A stretch of 64,000 bases of DNA from Paenibacillus sp. BIHB 4019 (GCF_002741035.1 NZ_CP016808.1:3352001-3416000), one strand, 5' to 3'. Shown: positions 50,452 through 59,473, counted from the stretch's first letter. Notes: a model not told the origin generated them from the letters alone. Translations and numbers: made by a program.

Positions 50452-52386
50452 TTATTCACTAAGCGTTTCCCATTGCTCATAGGCTTCGCTTAATGCGATG
50501 CGCTTCTGGTCGATTTGCGACTGGATTTCCTGGATCCGCATGTAATCGTTGAAAATAGCTGGATCTGTCAACTGCAGCTCCAAATCCGCAATGGCTTGCT
50601 CCAAGTCGGCAATATCAGCTTCTACCTGCTCCAGCTTGCGCTGACGGCTGCGTTCCTCACGCTTTGCCTGCTTGTCCAGCGCGTAATCGCTAACGTTGTC
50701 GGAAGATACAGCTGCTTTACTGCTTGATGCAGCCCGCTTAGCCGCTTCCTCCAGCCGCGCTTCTTCGAGTTCATGCTTTTTCTCTATCATTTCGTCATAA
50801 TTTCCTAGGAAATGTTCGGTGCCCGCAGGTGTCAGTTCGACAATACGCTCCGCCATTTTATTAAGGAAATATCGGTCATGAGAAATAAAGAGCAGCGTGC
50901 CTTCATAATCGAGCAAAGCGGATTCCAGCACTTCCTTGCTGTATAAATCCAAATGGTTGGTAGGCTCGTCCAAAATGAGCACATTGGCTTGAGCCAGCAT
51001 GAGCTTTGCAAGTGATACGCGAGCCTTCTCGCCGCCACTGAGCGCCGAAATGCGTTTGAGCACATCTTCGCCGCTGAATAGAAAGCTGCCAAGAACAGTC
51101 CGGATACGGGACTCCTCCATATGGGGGTAGAGACCCCAAACCTCTTCCAGTACGGTATTGGTCTGATTAAGTCCGGTATGCTCCTGATCGTAATATCCGA
51201 GCTTGACGTTCGAGCCCCAGGCGATGCTGCCGCTCGAGGGCTGGCGCTGGCCGACAATCGTCTTGAGCAAGGTCGATTTGCCGATACCGTTAGGTCCAAT
51301 AAGAGCTACCGTCTCGCCACGCTGCAAGCGGAAGGAGACATGCTGGAACAAGGGCTTGTTTTTCTCGTCGAACAGTACCGATAAATCCGACACCTGCAGC
51401 ACATCTTTGCCGGTTTGGCGCTCAATTTGGAACGTGAAATTAGCTTTCTTTAAATCGCCCAGCGGTTTGTCGAGCACGTCCATTTTGTCGAGCGCTTTAC
51501 GGCGGCTCTGAGCGCGTTTCGTAGTAGAGGCACGGACAATGTTGCGCTGAATGAACTGCTCCATCTTGGCGATTTCGTCCTGCTGCTTCTCAAACTGCTT
51601 TAAATCGCTTTCGTATTCTGCAGCCTTCAGGTCAATATAGCGGCTGTAGTTGCCAGTATAGCGTTTAGCGGAATGCCGTTCGATTTCGACAATCGTCTGC
51701 ACAAGCGCATCAAGGAAATAGCGGTCATGAGAAACGACAAGAATGGCGCCGGAATAACTGCGTAAGTAACCTTCGAGCCAAGTGAGTGTCGGAATATCCA
51801 AATAGTTGGTCGGCTCATCGAGCATGAGTAAATCAGGCGCCTGAAGCAAAATACGGGCGAGTGCCAGCCTGGTCTTCTGACCGCCGCTTAGCGTATGGAT
51901 AGGTGTATCCGGCGGAAAGGTGCCGAAGCCCATGCCGTGAAGAACGCTGTTGATGCGCGTATTGATTTCAAAGCCGCCTTGCTCGCGGAACCAGTCGGAG
52001 CGGCGGGAATAGCGGTCGAGCACCTCTTCATAGCGCTTCGGCTGTTCATGCAGCGCAGGATCAGCAATTTGCTGCTCCAGATCGCGCAGCTCTTGCTCGG
52101 CCTCCAGCAAATGAGCGAACACGGCGCGCATTTCGGCTTCAATGGTGCGGTCGGATTGCAGCCCGCTGTTTTGAGCTAAATAGCCGAGCCGCGTTTCCTT
52201 GGCCTTGTGGATGGCGCCGGAGTCGAAAGATAGCTCGCCGGCAATGATTTTTAACAGTGTGGATTTGCCGGCGCCATTGACGCCAACGAGTCCGATGCGC
52301 TCGCGTTCAAGCACCTGCATCGTAATATTTGATAATATGGGATCTACACCGTAGCTTTTACTTATATTAGAAACTTGAAGCAGCAT
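50452..52386 (-). CDS. ydiF: ABC-F family ATPase (YdiF-like)
   Basis: A 644-residue soluble protein with two ABC domains and no membrane segment, the layout of ABC-F translation factors that act on the ribosomal E-site. Domain 1 has Walker A VGVNGAGKSTLL, signature LSGGQKTRLALA and LDEPTNYLD; domain 2 has GPNGIGKSTLL, LSGGEKARVSLA and LDEPTNHLD. The interdomain linker is basic, with the P-site-tRNA-interaction motif region around ERHSAKRYTGNYSRYI. The C-terminal coiled coil is about 90 residues. The ATG at 52386 follows TTGGAGG; the frame extends further without a site. Opening residues and the neighbours moaC and tatAC match the Bacillus ydiF region. Confidence 0.88.
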   Translation of the reverse strand: MLLQVSNISKSYGVDPILSNITMQVLERERIGLVGVNGAGKSTLLKIIAGELSFDSGAIHKAKETRLGYLAQNSGLQSDRTIEAEMRAVFAHLLEAEQELRDLEQQIADPALHEQPKRYEEVLDRYSRRSDWFREQGGFEINTRINSVLHGMGFGTFPPDTPIHTLSGGQKTRLALARILLQAPDLLMLDEPTNYLDIPTLTWLEGYLRSYSGAILVVSHDRYFLDALVQTIVEIERHSAKRYTGNYSRYIDLKAAEYESDLKQFEKQQDEIAKMEQFIQRNIVRASTTKRAQSRRKALDKMDVLDKPLGDLKKANFTFQIERQTGKDVLQVSDLSVLFDEKNKPLFQHVSFRLQRGETVALIGPNGIGKSTLLKTIVGQRQPSSGSIAWGSNVKLGYYDQEHTGLNQTNTVLEEVWGLYPHMEESRIRTVLGSFLFSGEDVLKRISALSGGEKARVSLAKLMLAQANVLILDEPTNHLDLYSKEVLESALLDYEGTLLFISHDRYFLNKMAERIVELTPAGTEHFLGNYDEMIEKKHELEEARLEEAAKRAASSSKAAVSSDNVSDYALDKQAKREERSRQRKLEQVEADIADLEQAIADLELQLTDPAIFNDYMRIQEIQSQIDQKRIALSEAYEQWETLSE

Positions 52387-52541
52387 GAAAAATACCTCCA
52401 ACGAATAATTGCTTAGCTTTCGCTTGCTTACTGTTTCATTATATATTACCACAAATGCAAGCCGCCATTGGCGAAAGTTGCATAACAATGGTAAACTGAA
52501 CATAATCGAAATTGAGGAATTGGAAAGGCAGAATAGCGGTT

Positions 52542-53153
52542 ATGGCGGACAATGAAAAATCGCAAATTAAAGCGGAAAAACAGCGTATTCGAGCGGATGC
52601 TGCTAAAGTCCGTGATCGCCTGTCGAAGCAGGATCGGGCATTATGGTCCGGGCTTGCTTGCGGCGCGTTAAGCAAGTGGCTGGAAGGGCACCCAGAGCAG
52701 CGCGAAATCATGTGTTATGTTCCGTTTCGCTCCGAGCTGGATTTGTGGCCGCTAATGGACTGGTTATGGTCAACAGGACGTGAAGTAATCGTGCCCCGAT
52801 GCCATCCGCTTGACCGTTCGATGACACTGTACCGGCTGCAATCGCCAGCAGATTTAATGGAGGGCGCATACGGAATAAGTGAGCCTGACCCGGCAAAATG
52901 CGAGGAGCTTCCGCAGGGACATGTGCCAGACAGCATCATCGTCCCCGGCATTCGATTTGACCGCAAGGGCGGACGGATGGGGTATGGCGGAGGCTATTAT
53001 GATCGCTTCGCCGAGCGGGCAAGTCAGGCAGGGAAGCGCGCGATATGGATTGGCGCAGCTTTTGAGGCGCAGGTTGCAGAGCAGGTTCCGATGCAGGAGC
53101 ATGATTTGAAGATGAACGGAATCGTAACGGAATCAGGGATTCATTTCATATAA
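52542..53153 (+). CDS. 5-formyltetrahydrofolate cyclo-ligase
   Basis: Converts 5-formyltetrahydrofolate to 5,10-methenyltetrahydrofolate using ATP (MTHFS). Characteristic are the N-terminal KAEKQRIRADAAKVRDRLS with substrate-contacting basic residues, YVPFRSELD (about 58-66), and the C-terminal signature VPGIRFDRKGGRMGYGGGYYDRF with the glycine-rich ATP loop. At 203 residues it is of normal length. The ATG at 52542 begins MADNEKS; its ribosome site is weak and a TTG at 52512 is the alternative. It is divergent from ydiF and followed 24 nt later by moaC. Confidence 0.9.
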   Translation: MADNEKSQIKAEKQRIRADAAKVRDRLSKQDRALWSGLACGALSKWLEGHPEQREIMCYVPFRSELDLWPLMDWLWSTGREVIVPRCHPLDRSMTLYRLQSPADLMEGAYGISEPDPAKCEELPQGHVPDSIIVPGIRFDRKGGRMGYGGGYYDRFAERASQAGKRAIWIGAAFEAQVAEQVPMQEHDLKMNGIVTESGIHFI

Positions 53154-53177
53154 AAGCCGTGAGGGGGAGAGTGTGCT

Positions 53178-53672
53178 GTGGGGTTGACGCATTTTAACGA
53201 GCAGGGCAGAGCCAAAATGGTGGATGTAAGCGATAAGGACGTTACGTCTCGCAGCGCTACAGCACAGACGACCGTTACGATGCACAGCGAGACGCTAGAA
53301 CGGATTAAAGCGGGAACGATAGGCAAAGGCGATGTGCTGGCTGTTTCGCAGGTTGCAGCTATTATGGCCGCAAAAAAAACATCGGACGTCATTCCAATGT
53401 GCCATCCGCTTCCATTGACTGGTGTGGATGTACGCTTTGACGACAATGGCGCAGATGAGCTGTACATACAGGCATCCGTGAAAACAACAGGTAAAACAGG
53501 GGTCGAGATGGAGGCACTGACGGCGGTTTCGATCGCTGCGCTTACCGTTTACGATATGTGCAAAGCAATCCAGAAGGATATGGTGATTGGCCCGACACAT
53601 CTTGTTTCAAAAACCGGTGGCAAAAACGGCGATTACCAGTTTCAAGCGGAAGCAGACTCGAGAGAAAAATAA
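53178..53672 (+). CDS. moaC: Cyclic pyranopterin monophosphate synthase
   Basis: Forms cyclic pyranopterin monophosphate from the MoaA product in molybdenum cofactor synthesis. Diagnostic are the opening [18 protein letters not shown], the active-site segment [14 protein letters not shown] (about residues 73-86), and [20 protein letters not shown] with catalytic acids. 164 residues, normal length. GTG start with GGGGGAG 8 nt upstream. It heads a small Mo-cofactor run with the mogA-like and MoeA-like genes; moaA is not in the window. Confidence 0.95.
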   Translation: MGLTHFNEQGRAKMVDVSDKDVTSRSATAQTTVTMHSETLERIKAGTIGKGDVLAVSQVAAIMAAKKTSDVIPMCHPLPLTGVDVRFDDNGADELYIQASVKTTGKTGVEMEALTAVSIAALTVYDMCKAIQKDMVIGPTHLVSKTGGKNGDYQFQAEADSREK

Positions 53673-53737
53673 AGCAGGGCGGCTGTTTCCAGCGATGGAA
53701 TCACCCATGATCGGACAAGGGATGGGAGGAACGGTAA

Positions 53738-54232
53738 ATGCAGTGGAAAGTGGCTATTTTGACGGCTAGTGATAAAGGCTCGCGCGGTGAACGTGAAGAT
53801 ACGAGCGCTCAAGTTATCAGGGAACTGGTAGAGGAGGAGCTTGGCGGCGTTATTGTCGATTATCGCATCGTTCCGGATGAGCAGGATGAAATTATGGCAG
53901 CCATCATTGAGATGACCGAATATTATCAGGCGGATTTACTGCTTACAACGGGAGGGACAGGTCTTGCAATCCGTGATGTGACGCCTGATGCTACATTGCG
54001 CGTGGTCGATCGGGTCATTCCAGGGCTGGCAGAAGCGATGAGATTTGGCGCTATTCAAAAGACGAGAAGCGCGATGCTGTCCAGAGGCGTATGCGGCATC
54101 CGTGGCAAATCGCTGATTGTGAATTTGCCGGGCAGCCCGAAAGGCGTCCATGAAAGCTTAATGGCCATTATGGATCAGCTGCCTCAGGCGCTTGAGATTA
54201 TTTCCGGCACACAAGGCGAGGACGTATTATGA
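53738..54232 (+). CDS. Molybdopterin adenylyltransferase (MogA/MoaB family)
   Basis: A 164-residue MogA/MoaB-type protein that activates molybdopterin by adenylylation. The MPT-binding motif TTGGTGLAIRDVTPDAT (about residues 69-85) is complete, and NLPGSPKGVHESL is the second family signature. RBS GGGAGGA 7 nt before the ATG. Its stop overlaps the next gene's start (ATGA), implying joint action with the MoeA-like protein. Whether it is MogA or MoaB cannot be settled from sequence alone. Confidence 0.9.
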   Translation: MQWKVAILTASDKGSRGEREDTSAQVIRELVEEELGGVIVDYRIVPDEQDEIMAAIIEMTEYYQADLLLTTGGTGLAIRDVTPDATLRVVDRVIPGLAEAMRFGAIQKTRSAMLSRGVCGIRGKSLIVNLPGSPKGVHESLMAIMDQLPQALEIISGTQGEDVL

Positions 54233-55341
54233 GCAGTTCCGGACAGCAAGAGCAACAGCAGAAAGAGCAACAACAGCAACAACAGCAACAACAAGAGCAG
54301 GCAGTTACAGCGGCTGAGCTGAGTTTGGAAAGCAAGACGGTGCTAAAGGAAGTGTCCGTCTATGATGCCATTGGTTTGCGGCTGGCTCATGATCTGACCC
54401 GCATTGTGCCGGGAGAGTTTAAAGGCCGCATTTTCAAAAAAGGCCATATTATAACCGAAGCCGATATTCCGAATCTGCTCGATATTGGCAAGGAGCATAT
54501 TTACATTATGGAGCTAGCCGCTGGCGAGCTTCATGAGGATGATGCTGCAAGCAGGATGGCAAAGGCGCTTAGCGGAGACGGCATATGGCTTAGCGAGCCG
54601 CATGAAGGCAAAGTAAGCATGAAATCCGAGCTGCTGGGGCTCGTCGAGGTTGACGAAGCACTTGTGCATGCGATTAATTCGCTCGGCGAAATTGCGCTTG
54701 CAACGGTAAAAACGAATAGCGTAGTGAAGAAGGACGGGCAGCTCGCGGCTACTCGCGCTATACCGCTTGTCGTACCGGAGTCTAAGGTAGAGGAAGTGGA
54801 GCGGCTGGCGGCTGAGTATCGCTTGGCGCATAAGGGCGCTGCGCCGCTTCGGGTAAAGCCGTTTCGCAAGCTGCGAGTGGGTCTGCTTACGACGGGTGGA
54901 GAAGTATACGGCGGGAGGATCGAGGATAAATTCGGTCCCGCCGTCCGCAGCAAGCTGGAAGCCTTCGGCTCAGAGGTCATCGAGCAGCGGTTTGCCCCCG
55001 ACGACAAGCAGGTGATCGTTAATGAAATTAACTATTTGCTAGGACAAGATTATGATATGATATTGGTAACAGGCGGAATGTCTGTCGATCCTGACGACCG
55101 CACACCAGGCGCAATTAAGGCGTCGGGTGCACACATTGTTAGTTATGGAACGCCGATGCTGCCTGGCTCCATGCTGTTAATGGGTTATTTGAACGAAGTG
55201 CCAATTCTTGGCTTACCGGGATGCGTCATGCATGACCCGTTTACTTCATTCGATGTCCTGCTGGCACGCATACTTGCTGGGCATCAAATTGTGAAGGAAG
55301 ATATTACAAAGCTCGGTTATGGCGGTTTGTACGGGTGCTGA
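54229..55341 (+). CDS. Molybdopterin-binding MoeA-like protein with poly-Gln head
   Basis: A 370-residue protein whose C-terminal ~160 residues form the MoCF/MPT-binding domain shared by MoeA, MogA and CinA (LLTTGGEVYGGRIEDKFGP, VTGGMSVDPDDRTPGAI, LPGCVMHDPFTSFDVLL). Residues 50-200 replace the usual MoeA domains with a shorter segment, so this is the non-canonical family seen in Paenibacillus/Clostridia rather than true MoeA. The N-terminal ~25 residues are a nearly pure Gln tract (CAA/CAG/GAG codons), likely disordered and length-variable. It overlaps the mogA-like gene by 4 nt. A role in Mo insertion or substrate handling is inferred. Confidence 0.8.
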   Translation: MSSSGQQEQQQKEQQQQQQQQQEQAVTAAELSLESKTVLKEVSVYDAIGLRLAHDLTRIVPGEFKGRIFKKGHIITEADIPNLLDIGKEHIYIMELAAGELHEDDAASRMAKALSGDGIWLSEPHEGKVSMKSELLGLVEVDEALVHAINSLGEIALATVKTNSVVKKDGQLAATRAIPLVVPESKVEEVERLAAEYRLAHKGAAPLRVKPFRKLRVGLLTTGGEVYGGRIEDKFGPAVRSKLEAFGSEVIEQRFAPDDKQVIVNEINYLLGQDYDMILVTGGMSVDPDDRTPGAIKASGAHIVSYGTPMLPGSMLLMGYLNEVPILGLPGCVMHDPFTSFDVLLARILAGHQIVKEDITKLGYGGLYGC

Positions 55342-55382
55342 GTTTGGACAGACATCGAAGAGTGAGAAGGAGGTAGACAATT

Positions 55383-55613
55383 ATGCCATCTATTGGTGCA
55401 ACGGGAATTATTTTGCTGGTGCTAGTGGCCCTGCTGTTGTTTGGTCCTAACAAGCTTCCTGAATTGGGTAGAGCTTTCGGTCGGACGCTTAAGGAATTTA
55501 AAGCGGGTGCAAGAGATGTATTGGATGACGAGCCTAAGGAAAAAGAGGAGAAACGGATCGACGTTTCCAAATCAGAAAATACTGAGTCGAATAACAAGCG
55601 GCTGCCGGATTAA
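55383..55613 (+). CDS. tatA: Sec-independent translocase subunit TatA
   Basis: A 76-residue TatA/E protein. One N-terminal membrane helix (TGIILLVLVALLLFGPNKLPELGRAFG, split at about residues 7-33) with the invariant FGPNKLPELG hinge is followed by an amphipathic helix and a charged tail. It oligomerises to form the pore for folded proteins. AAGGAGG lies upstream of the ATG. A terminator-like stem overlaps its stop codon, before tatC. Confidence 0.95.
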   Translation: MPSIGATGIILLVLVALLLFGPNKLPELGRAFGRTLKEFKAGARDVLDDEPKEKEEKRIDVSKSENTESNNKRLPD

Positions 55614-55630
55614 TCGGGCCCGCTTTTTTT
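55596..55630 (+). terminator. Attenuating stem between tatA and tatC
   Basis: AAGCGG (55596-55601) pairs with CCGCTT (55620-55625), with an inner CCG/CGG, followed by eight T. It covers the end of tatA and may reduce read-through into tatC. Confidence 0.6.
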
Positions 55631-55650
55631 CTGGAAGGAGATTGTGACAG

Positions 55651-56466
55651 ATGGGAATCAGGCAAGACAAAGCTACCGAACAACCCTTTAATCGCGAACG
55701 GCTGCGTGAGGAAGGCCTGATGCCGCTGCTGGAGCATATCGGAGAGCTTCGCAAACGGATTTTTTATATGCTGCTTGTTATTTTGGCCGGTCTTATTGCC
55801 GGATTGTTTGTGGCCAAGCCTGCATACGATTTCATTATGAGCCTTGAGCCAGCGCGCTCTCTGCCGATGCATACGTTTTCCTTGTGGGATGGCGTCGGCG
55901 TCTATATGAAATTTGCGCTCGTCATTGCGCTTATTATTACAATCCCGTTTACGGCGTATCAGCTATGGGCATTCGTTAAGCCGGCTTTGCATGTGAAGGA
56001 GCAGCGGGCAACGCTTAAATATATTCCATTCGCTTTATTGATGTTTTTGGTGGGATTGTCGTTTTCTTATTTTGTCGTTTTTCCACTCGCGTTCCATTTC
56101 ACCAGAAATGTATCGGACAGTTTGAATCTGGTGGAGACGTTCGGAATTATTCAATATTTCACCTTTATGTTTAATATTTTGATTCCGATTTCGCTGTTAT
56201 TTGAGCTGCCGCTGGTCATCATGTTTTTGACCGCAATCCGGATTTTGAATCCGATTCGTTTGCGCAAAATGCGCCGTATCTCTTATTTTATTATGATTTT
56301 TATTGGGGTTGTAGTGACGCCGCCCGACTTTGTATCGGATGCGCTCGTTGCCATCCCATTAATCGGCTTATATGAAATGAGCGTCTTCCTGTCCGCTGCA
56401 ATATACCGCAAGCAGCTTGCGGCAGACAAACTGCGGGAAGAGGAAATGAACGAAGAAGCGTCATAG
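55651..56466 (+). CDS. tatC: Sec-independent translocase subunit TatC
   Basis: The six-helix receptor that recognises twin-arginine signal peptides. LEHIGELRKRIFYMLL near residue 25 holds the conserved first-loop Glu/Arg region, then six hydrophobic segments to about residue 250, including the family stretch FTFMFNILIPISLLFELPLV and VVTPPDFVSD. 271 residues, normal length. RBS AAGGAG upstream. It closes the tatAC pair. No twin-arginine substrate is encoded nearby. Confidence 0.95.
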   Translation: MGIRQDKATEQPFNRERLREEGLMPLLEHIGELRKRIFYMLLVILAGLIAGLFVAKPAYDFIMSLEPARSLPMHTFSLWDGVGVYMKFALVIALIITIPFTAYQLWAFVKPALHVKEQRATLKYIPFALLMFLVGLSFSYFVVFPLAFHFTRNVSDSLNLVETFGIIQYFTFMFNILIPISLLFELPLVIMFLTAIRILNPIRLRKMRRISYFIMIFIGVVVTPPDFVSDALVAIPLIGLYEMSVFLSAAIYRKQLAADKLREEEMNEEAS

Positions 56467-56485
56467 CTTCATGCGCGACCGGCGT

Positions 56486-56540
56486 GATAAAAATCCCTGT
56501 ATCCGTTGCTTTTATGGCAGCGGGCACAGGGATTTTTATC
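56486..56540. terminator. tatC terminator
   Basis: A 15-bp perfect stem: GATAAAAATCCCTGT (56486-56500) with ACAGGGATTTTTATC (56526-56540). Confidence 0.85.
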
Positions 56541-56599
56541 ATTTATTTGGCTGAAGCTCAGCTTAATAAGCTAGCTAGCTGGATATCATAATTTTCAGG

Positions 56600-56671
56600 T
56601 TGACAATTTTTGAAGCAAAATATAATATTAAAACAGTTGTTTAAATCGATTGTTTAAAACATTTGTTTAAA
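56600..56671 (+). promoter_or_regulatory. Promoter with three TTGTTTAAA operator repeats
   Basis: TTGACA (56600-56605) is followed by TATAAT (56621-56626, 15-bp spacer; TAATAT at 56623 gives 17). Three direct TTGTTTAAA repeats start at 56637, 56650 and 56663, a constant 13-bp period. They cover the start point, as expected for a repressor site of the TetR protein encoded downstream. Confidence 0.7.
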
Positions 56672-56706
56672 CCGGATAAATAGACACAGACAGGATGGGA
56701 TTGGCG

Positions 56707-57864
56707 ATGAAGAACACGATTCAAGCTTTTATGAAGCGTCCGACAACAATTGTTGGTATTATTACGGCGCTTATGTTTCAAATTGTATTTTCAGTTATAT
56801 GGATGACAGGTTATAATGGAGTGACCGATCGTATTGATAAACTGCATATTGCAGTGGTCAATGAGGATCAACAGTTCGGCACGCAAATTGCAGGCTCCTT
56901 GGTCAGCAGCTTGCCTTTCCAAATGTCGCAGCCATCCAGTCTTGAGGATGCGAAGCAGCAGCTTAATGCACGCGAGCTGCAAATGATTATTTATTTCCCT
57001 GCTGATTTCACGCAAAAGGCGATGGCAGCAGATGGCAAAGCGGATATTGGCTATATTATTAATGAATCCAATCCTGCATTAATTAAATCTATTATGAGCG
57101 GCGTTGCCGCAGAAGTAACGAAAGAAGCCAATGTACAGGCGATAGAGCAAGGTATTGCCGGTACGCTTGGCAAGGCGGGTGTTCCGACAGAGCAGGCGGC
57201 GATTGCCGGCCAAAGCTTAGCGGAACGTATTACGGCGAACATTGAATCGACCAACCAAGTCAAAGGCATGAACAATCAGATGGTTCCGATGATGATGGTA
57301 CTAGCTTCTTATGTCGGCGCGATGATTATGGGGATGAACCTGGAGCAATCGTCGATGATGGTTAGCGCTGGTGCAGGCCGCTGGAAGCGTTTTGCAGCTC
57401 GCAGCATCATTACGGCCGGATCGGCAGTTTTCGTTTCTCTGATTGGTTCTTCTTTGCTAGCTGCATTCAATGGACAAATGGAGCAGGGCTTCCTGAAGCT
57501 GTGGCTGTTCCAGCTCATGTTCGTGCTTGCTTTTATGTTTGTTTCTCAAATGTTCCTGTACGTGTTCGGCATGGCTGGCATGCTGTTTAATATTATTGCT
57601 CTGTCTGCGCAGCTCGTTTCTTCCGGCGCAATTGTGCCGCGTGAGCTGCTCCCAGATTTCTATGTAAAGCTTGGAGAAGCGCTTCCTGCAACTTATGCAG
57701 TTGAGGGGCTAATGAATGTGCTGTTCGGTGGCACGGGCATCGGAAGCGAGGTCGCAGCACTGGCTATTATTGCGATCGTCGGATTTGTGATCAGCATGGC
57801 AGCGGTTGGCTTGAAGAAGCAAGCTGCGATGAAGCCAGGACAGATGGCAATGAAGTCTAATTAA
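56707..57864 (+). CDS. ABC-2 type membrane permease (YhgE/Pip-like N-terminus)
   Basis: A 385-residue permease. One N-terminal membrane helix (~15-35) precedes a large extracytoplasmic domain of about 150 residues, then five or six membrane helices (about 200-375), the organisation of ABC-2 drug/lipid exporters. The N-terminal part (LHIAVVNEDQQFGTQIAGSL) resembles YhgE/Pip proteins. It lacks an adjacent ATPase. The ATG at 56707 has GGATGGG 7-8 nt upstream; an ATG at 56695 is also possible. The gene for its presumed TetR regulator follows 71 nt later. Confidence 0.82.
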   Translation: MKNTIQAFMKRPTTIVGIITALMFQIVFSVIWMTGYNGVTDRIDKLHIAVVNEDQQFGTQIAGSLVSSLPFQMSQPSSLEDAKQQLNARELQMIIYFPADFTQKAMAADGKADIGYIINESNPALIKSIMSGVAAEVTKEANVQAIEQGIAGTLGKAGVPTEQAAIAGQSLAERITANIESTNQVKGMNNQMVPMMMVLASYVGAMIMGMNLEQSSMMVSAGAGRWKRFAARSIITAGSAVFVSLIGSSLLAAFNGQMEQGFLKLWLFQLMFVLAFMFVSQMFLYVFGMAGMLFNIIALSAQLVSSGAIVPRELLPDFYVKLGEALPATYAVEGLMNVLFGGTGIGSEVAALAIIAIVGFVISMAAVGLKKQAAMKPGQMAMKSN

Positions 57865-57935
57865 TTCGTTTCCGCGCTTTCTGGTCAGCCCCGAGTGCTT
57901 GCGTCAAATAAAGTGGTTGCCGTTAGGAGGCTGAG

Positions 57936-58523
57936 ATGAAAGCTGCGGATATCGATGTGAAAATGAGAATTTTGCTGGCAGCGAAAAAGCTGTTTGCCGC
58001 TCAAGGCTTTGACAGGACATCCGTCCGGCAAATTTGTGAGGAAGCGGGCGCGAATGTGGCGCTGATCTCTTATTATTTTGGCGGAAAAGATAATTTGTTT
58101 TTCGCCCTATTTGAAGCTTTTTTTCCTAGCAGGGGCATCGCTTCTATCGCTCAGGATATGGAACCGCTTGAAGGCATGAAGCTCGTTATTCGGGAGCTGC
58201 TCACCTTTCGTTATCAGGATGCTGAGCTATCTTACATTATTCAATGCGAGTTTGCGCTGCTCACTCCGCGTATTGAAATGATTCAGGAGCGTGTCCTTCC
58301 GCTATGGCAGCTGATTCATAAATGGCTGCTGGAGGGGCGGGAGCAGGGAATATTTGAATTCAATTCGATTCATATGGCTTTTACGGCGGTTAGCTCAACC
58401 CTGCTTTTTCCGAAAGGAAATATCCACATGCTGGTGCTTATGGGCGAGGATACGACTACGCTGGAGGAGCGGATTGCAGACACGACAACCTTTATTCTAA
58501 AAGCATTAAAACCGTCGGAATAA
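57936..58523 (+). CDS. TetR family transcriptional regulator
   Basis: A 195-residue repressor-type protein. The N-terminal HTH is typical: MRILLAAKKLFAAQGFDRTSVRQICEEAG, then NVALISYYFGGKDNLFFALFE (residues ~9-60). The C-terminal ligand domain belongs to the group with a long loop near the middle. It is encoded just after the permease and most likely represses its promoter through the TTGTTTAAA repeats and, because the genes are in tandem, its own expression as well. RBS TAGGAGG upstream of the ATG. Confidence 0.9.
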   Translation: MKAADIDVKMRILLAAKKLFAAQGFDRTSVRQICEEAGANVALISYYFGGKDNLFFALFEAFFPSRGIASIAQDMEPLEGMKLVIRELLTFRYQDAELSYIIQCEFALLTPRIEMIQERVLPLWQLIHKWLLEGREQGIFEFNSIHMAFTAVSSTLLFPKGNIHMLVLMGEDTTTLEERIADTTTFILKALKPSE

Positions 58524-58549
58524 GCCGAATAACATGATCCATAAATACG

Positions 58550-58606
58550 AGAAAACCAACTTCAACTCCGTTTGAACAAACGGGGAGTGAAGTTGGTTTT
58601 CTTTTT
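58550..58606. terminator. Bidirectional terminator
   Basis: AGAAAACCAACTTCA and TGAAGTTGGTTTTCT form a long stem with an inner GTTT/AAAC pairing, between the convergent TetR and GntR genes, with six T on the plus strand. Confidence 0.85.
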
Positions 58607-58637
58607 TACCTAAGATGAGCCAATTCAAGCTTTGTGC

Positions 58638-59282
58638 CTAAGTATGAATGCTTACATTTTTCTTCATCATCAGGGAAGCGGCTTCCGCATCACGGGCTTC
58701 CAGCGCGTCAATGATCGCCTGATGCTCTTTAACTCCTACCTGTGCAATCGAAGCAGGCCGTTTGATAAATAAATACTTATAGCGGCGGATGTGCATTTGC
58801 AGCGAGGAGGTAAAGGATTGAATATAGGCATTATCCGCCAGCTCCAAAATGACATTATGGAATTCCTCATCATATTCCAGCGCTTCATAAGGCTTGTTTT
58901 CCTGAATGCATTTCGCAAACTGTGCATTCAGCTCGCTAAGGCGCGTTATGTGCTCCGGCTGAATATGCGGCACTGCTAGCTCGGCCGCGAGCGCATGCAG
59001 CGCAACAAGCGGCGCATAAAGCTTAGGCATGTCCTCTTCCTCAATCATCGTCACTCTTGTTTCCTTGCTGGGCAGCATTTGTACAAGCCCTTGTACTTCA
59101 AGCAATTGCAGCGCTTCGCGAATCGGCGTCCGGCTGACGCCAAGTGCATCTGCAAGCTCGCCATCGATCAGCTTCTCTCCGGGCTGAAGCGTGCCTTCTA
59201 TAATCCATTTCTGGAGCTGGGCTAAAGCCCGGTCCTTCGCAGATATTCGCAGCGGCGAGGAATAATTAGTCGGTATCGGCAT
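58638..59282 (-). CDS. GntR family transcriptional regulator (FadR/FCD subgroup)
   Basis: A 214-residue regulator with an N-terminal winged HTH (GEKLIDGELADALGVSRTPIREAL, split around residue 40) and a helical FCD effector domain (about 90-210) with conserved His and Asp positions (EEFHNVILELADNAYI). FCD-type regulators bind carboxylic acids or sugars acids with a metal ion. It is divergent from the MFS exporter gene and is the natural candidate to control it. RBS AAGGTGATG before the ATG. Confidence 0.9.
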   Translation of the reverse strand: MPIPTNYSSPLRISAKDRALAQLQKWIIEGTLQPGEKLIDGELADALGVSRTPIREALQLLEVQGLVQMLPSKETRVTMIEEEDMPKLYAPLVALHALAAELAVPHIQPEHITRLSELNAQFAKCIQENKPYEALEYDEEFHNVILELADNAYIQSFTSSLQMHIRRYKYLFIKRPASIAQVGVKEHQAIIDALEARDAEAASLMMKKNVSIHT

Positions 59283-59425
59283 TGCATCACCTTCTTCAAA
59301 AAATTCGAGCCGCAGCTCCTAAACGGCGTTATTGGCTACTTCCTATCATATATCGAAGCAGCAAGAGGGCGCAAATGGATTAAAGTAAGCTTGGTTTAGA
59401 CAAAAAGCAGTCGCGAAAATAAATC

Positions 59426-59473
59426 TTGCTATATCATACACAATCAGAATATAATATGCAATATATCGCATAT
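59426..59473 (+). promoter_or_regulatory. MFS gene promoter with overlapping palindromic operator
   Basis: TTGCTA (59426-59431) and TATAAT (59450-59455) with an 18-bp spacer. An imperfect palindrome ATATGCAATATATCGCATAT (59454-59473) overlaps the -10 element, a position suited to repression by the divergent GntR protein. Confidence 0.55.
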
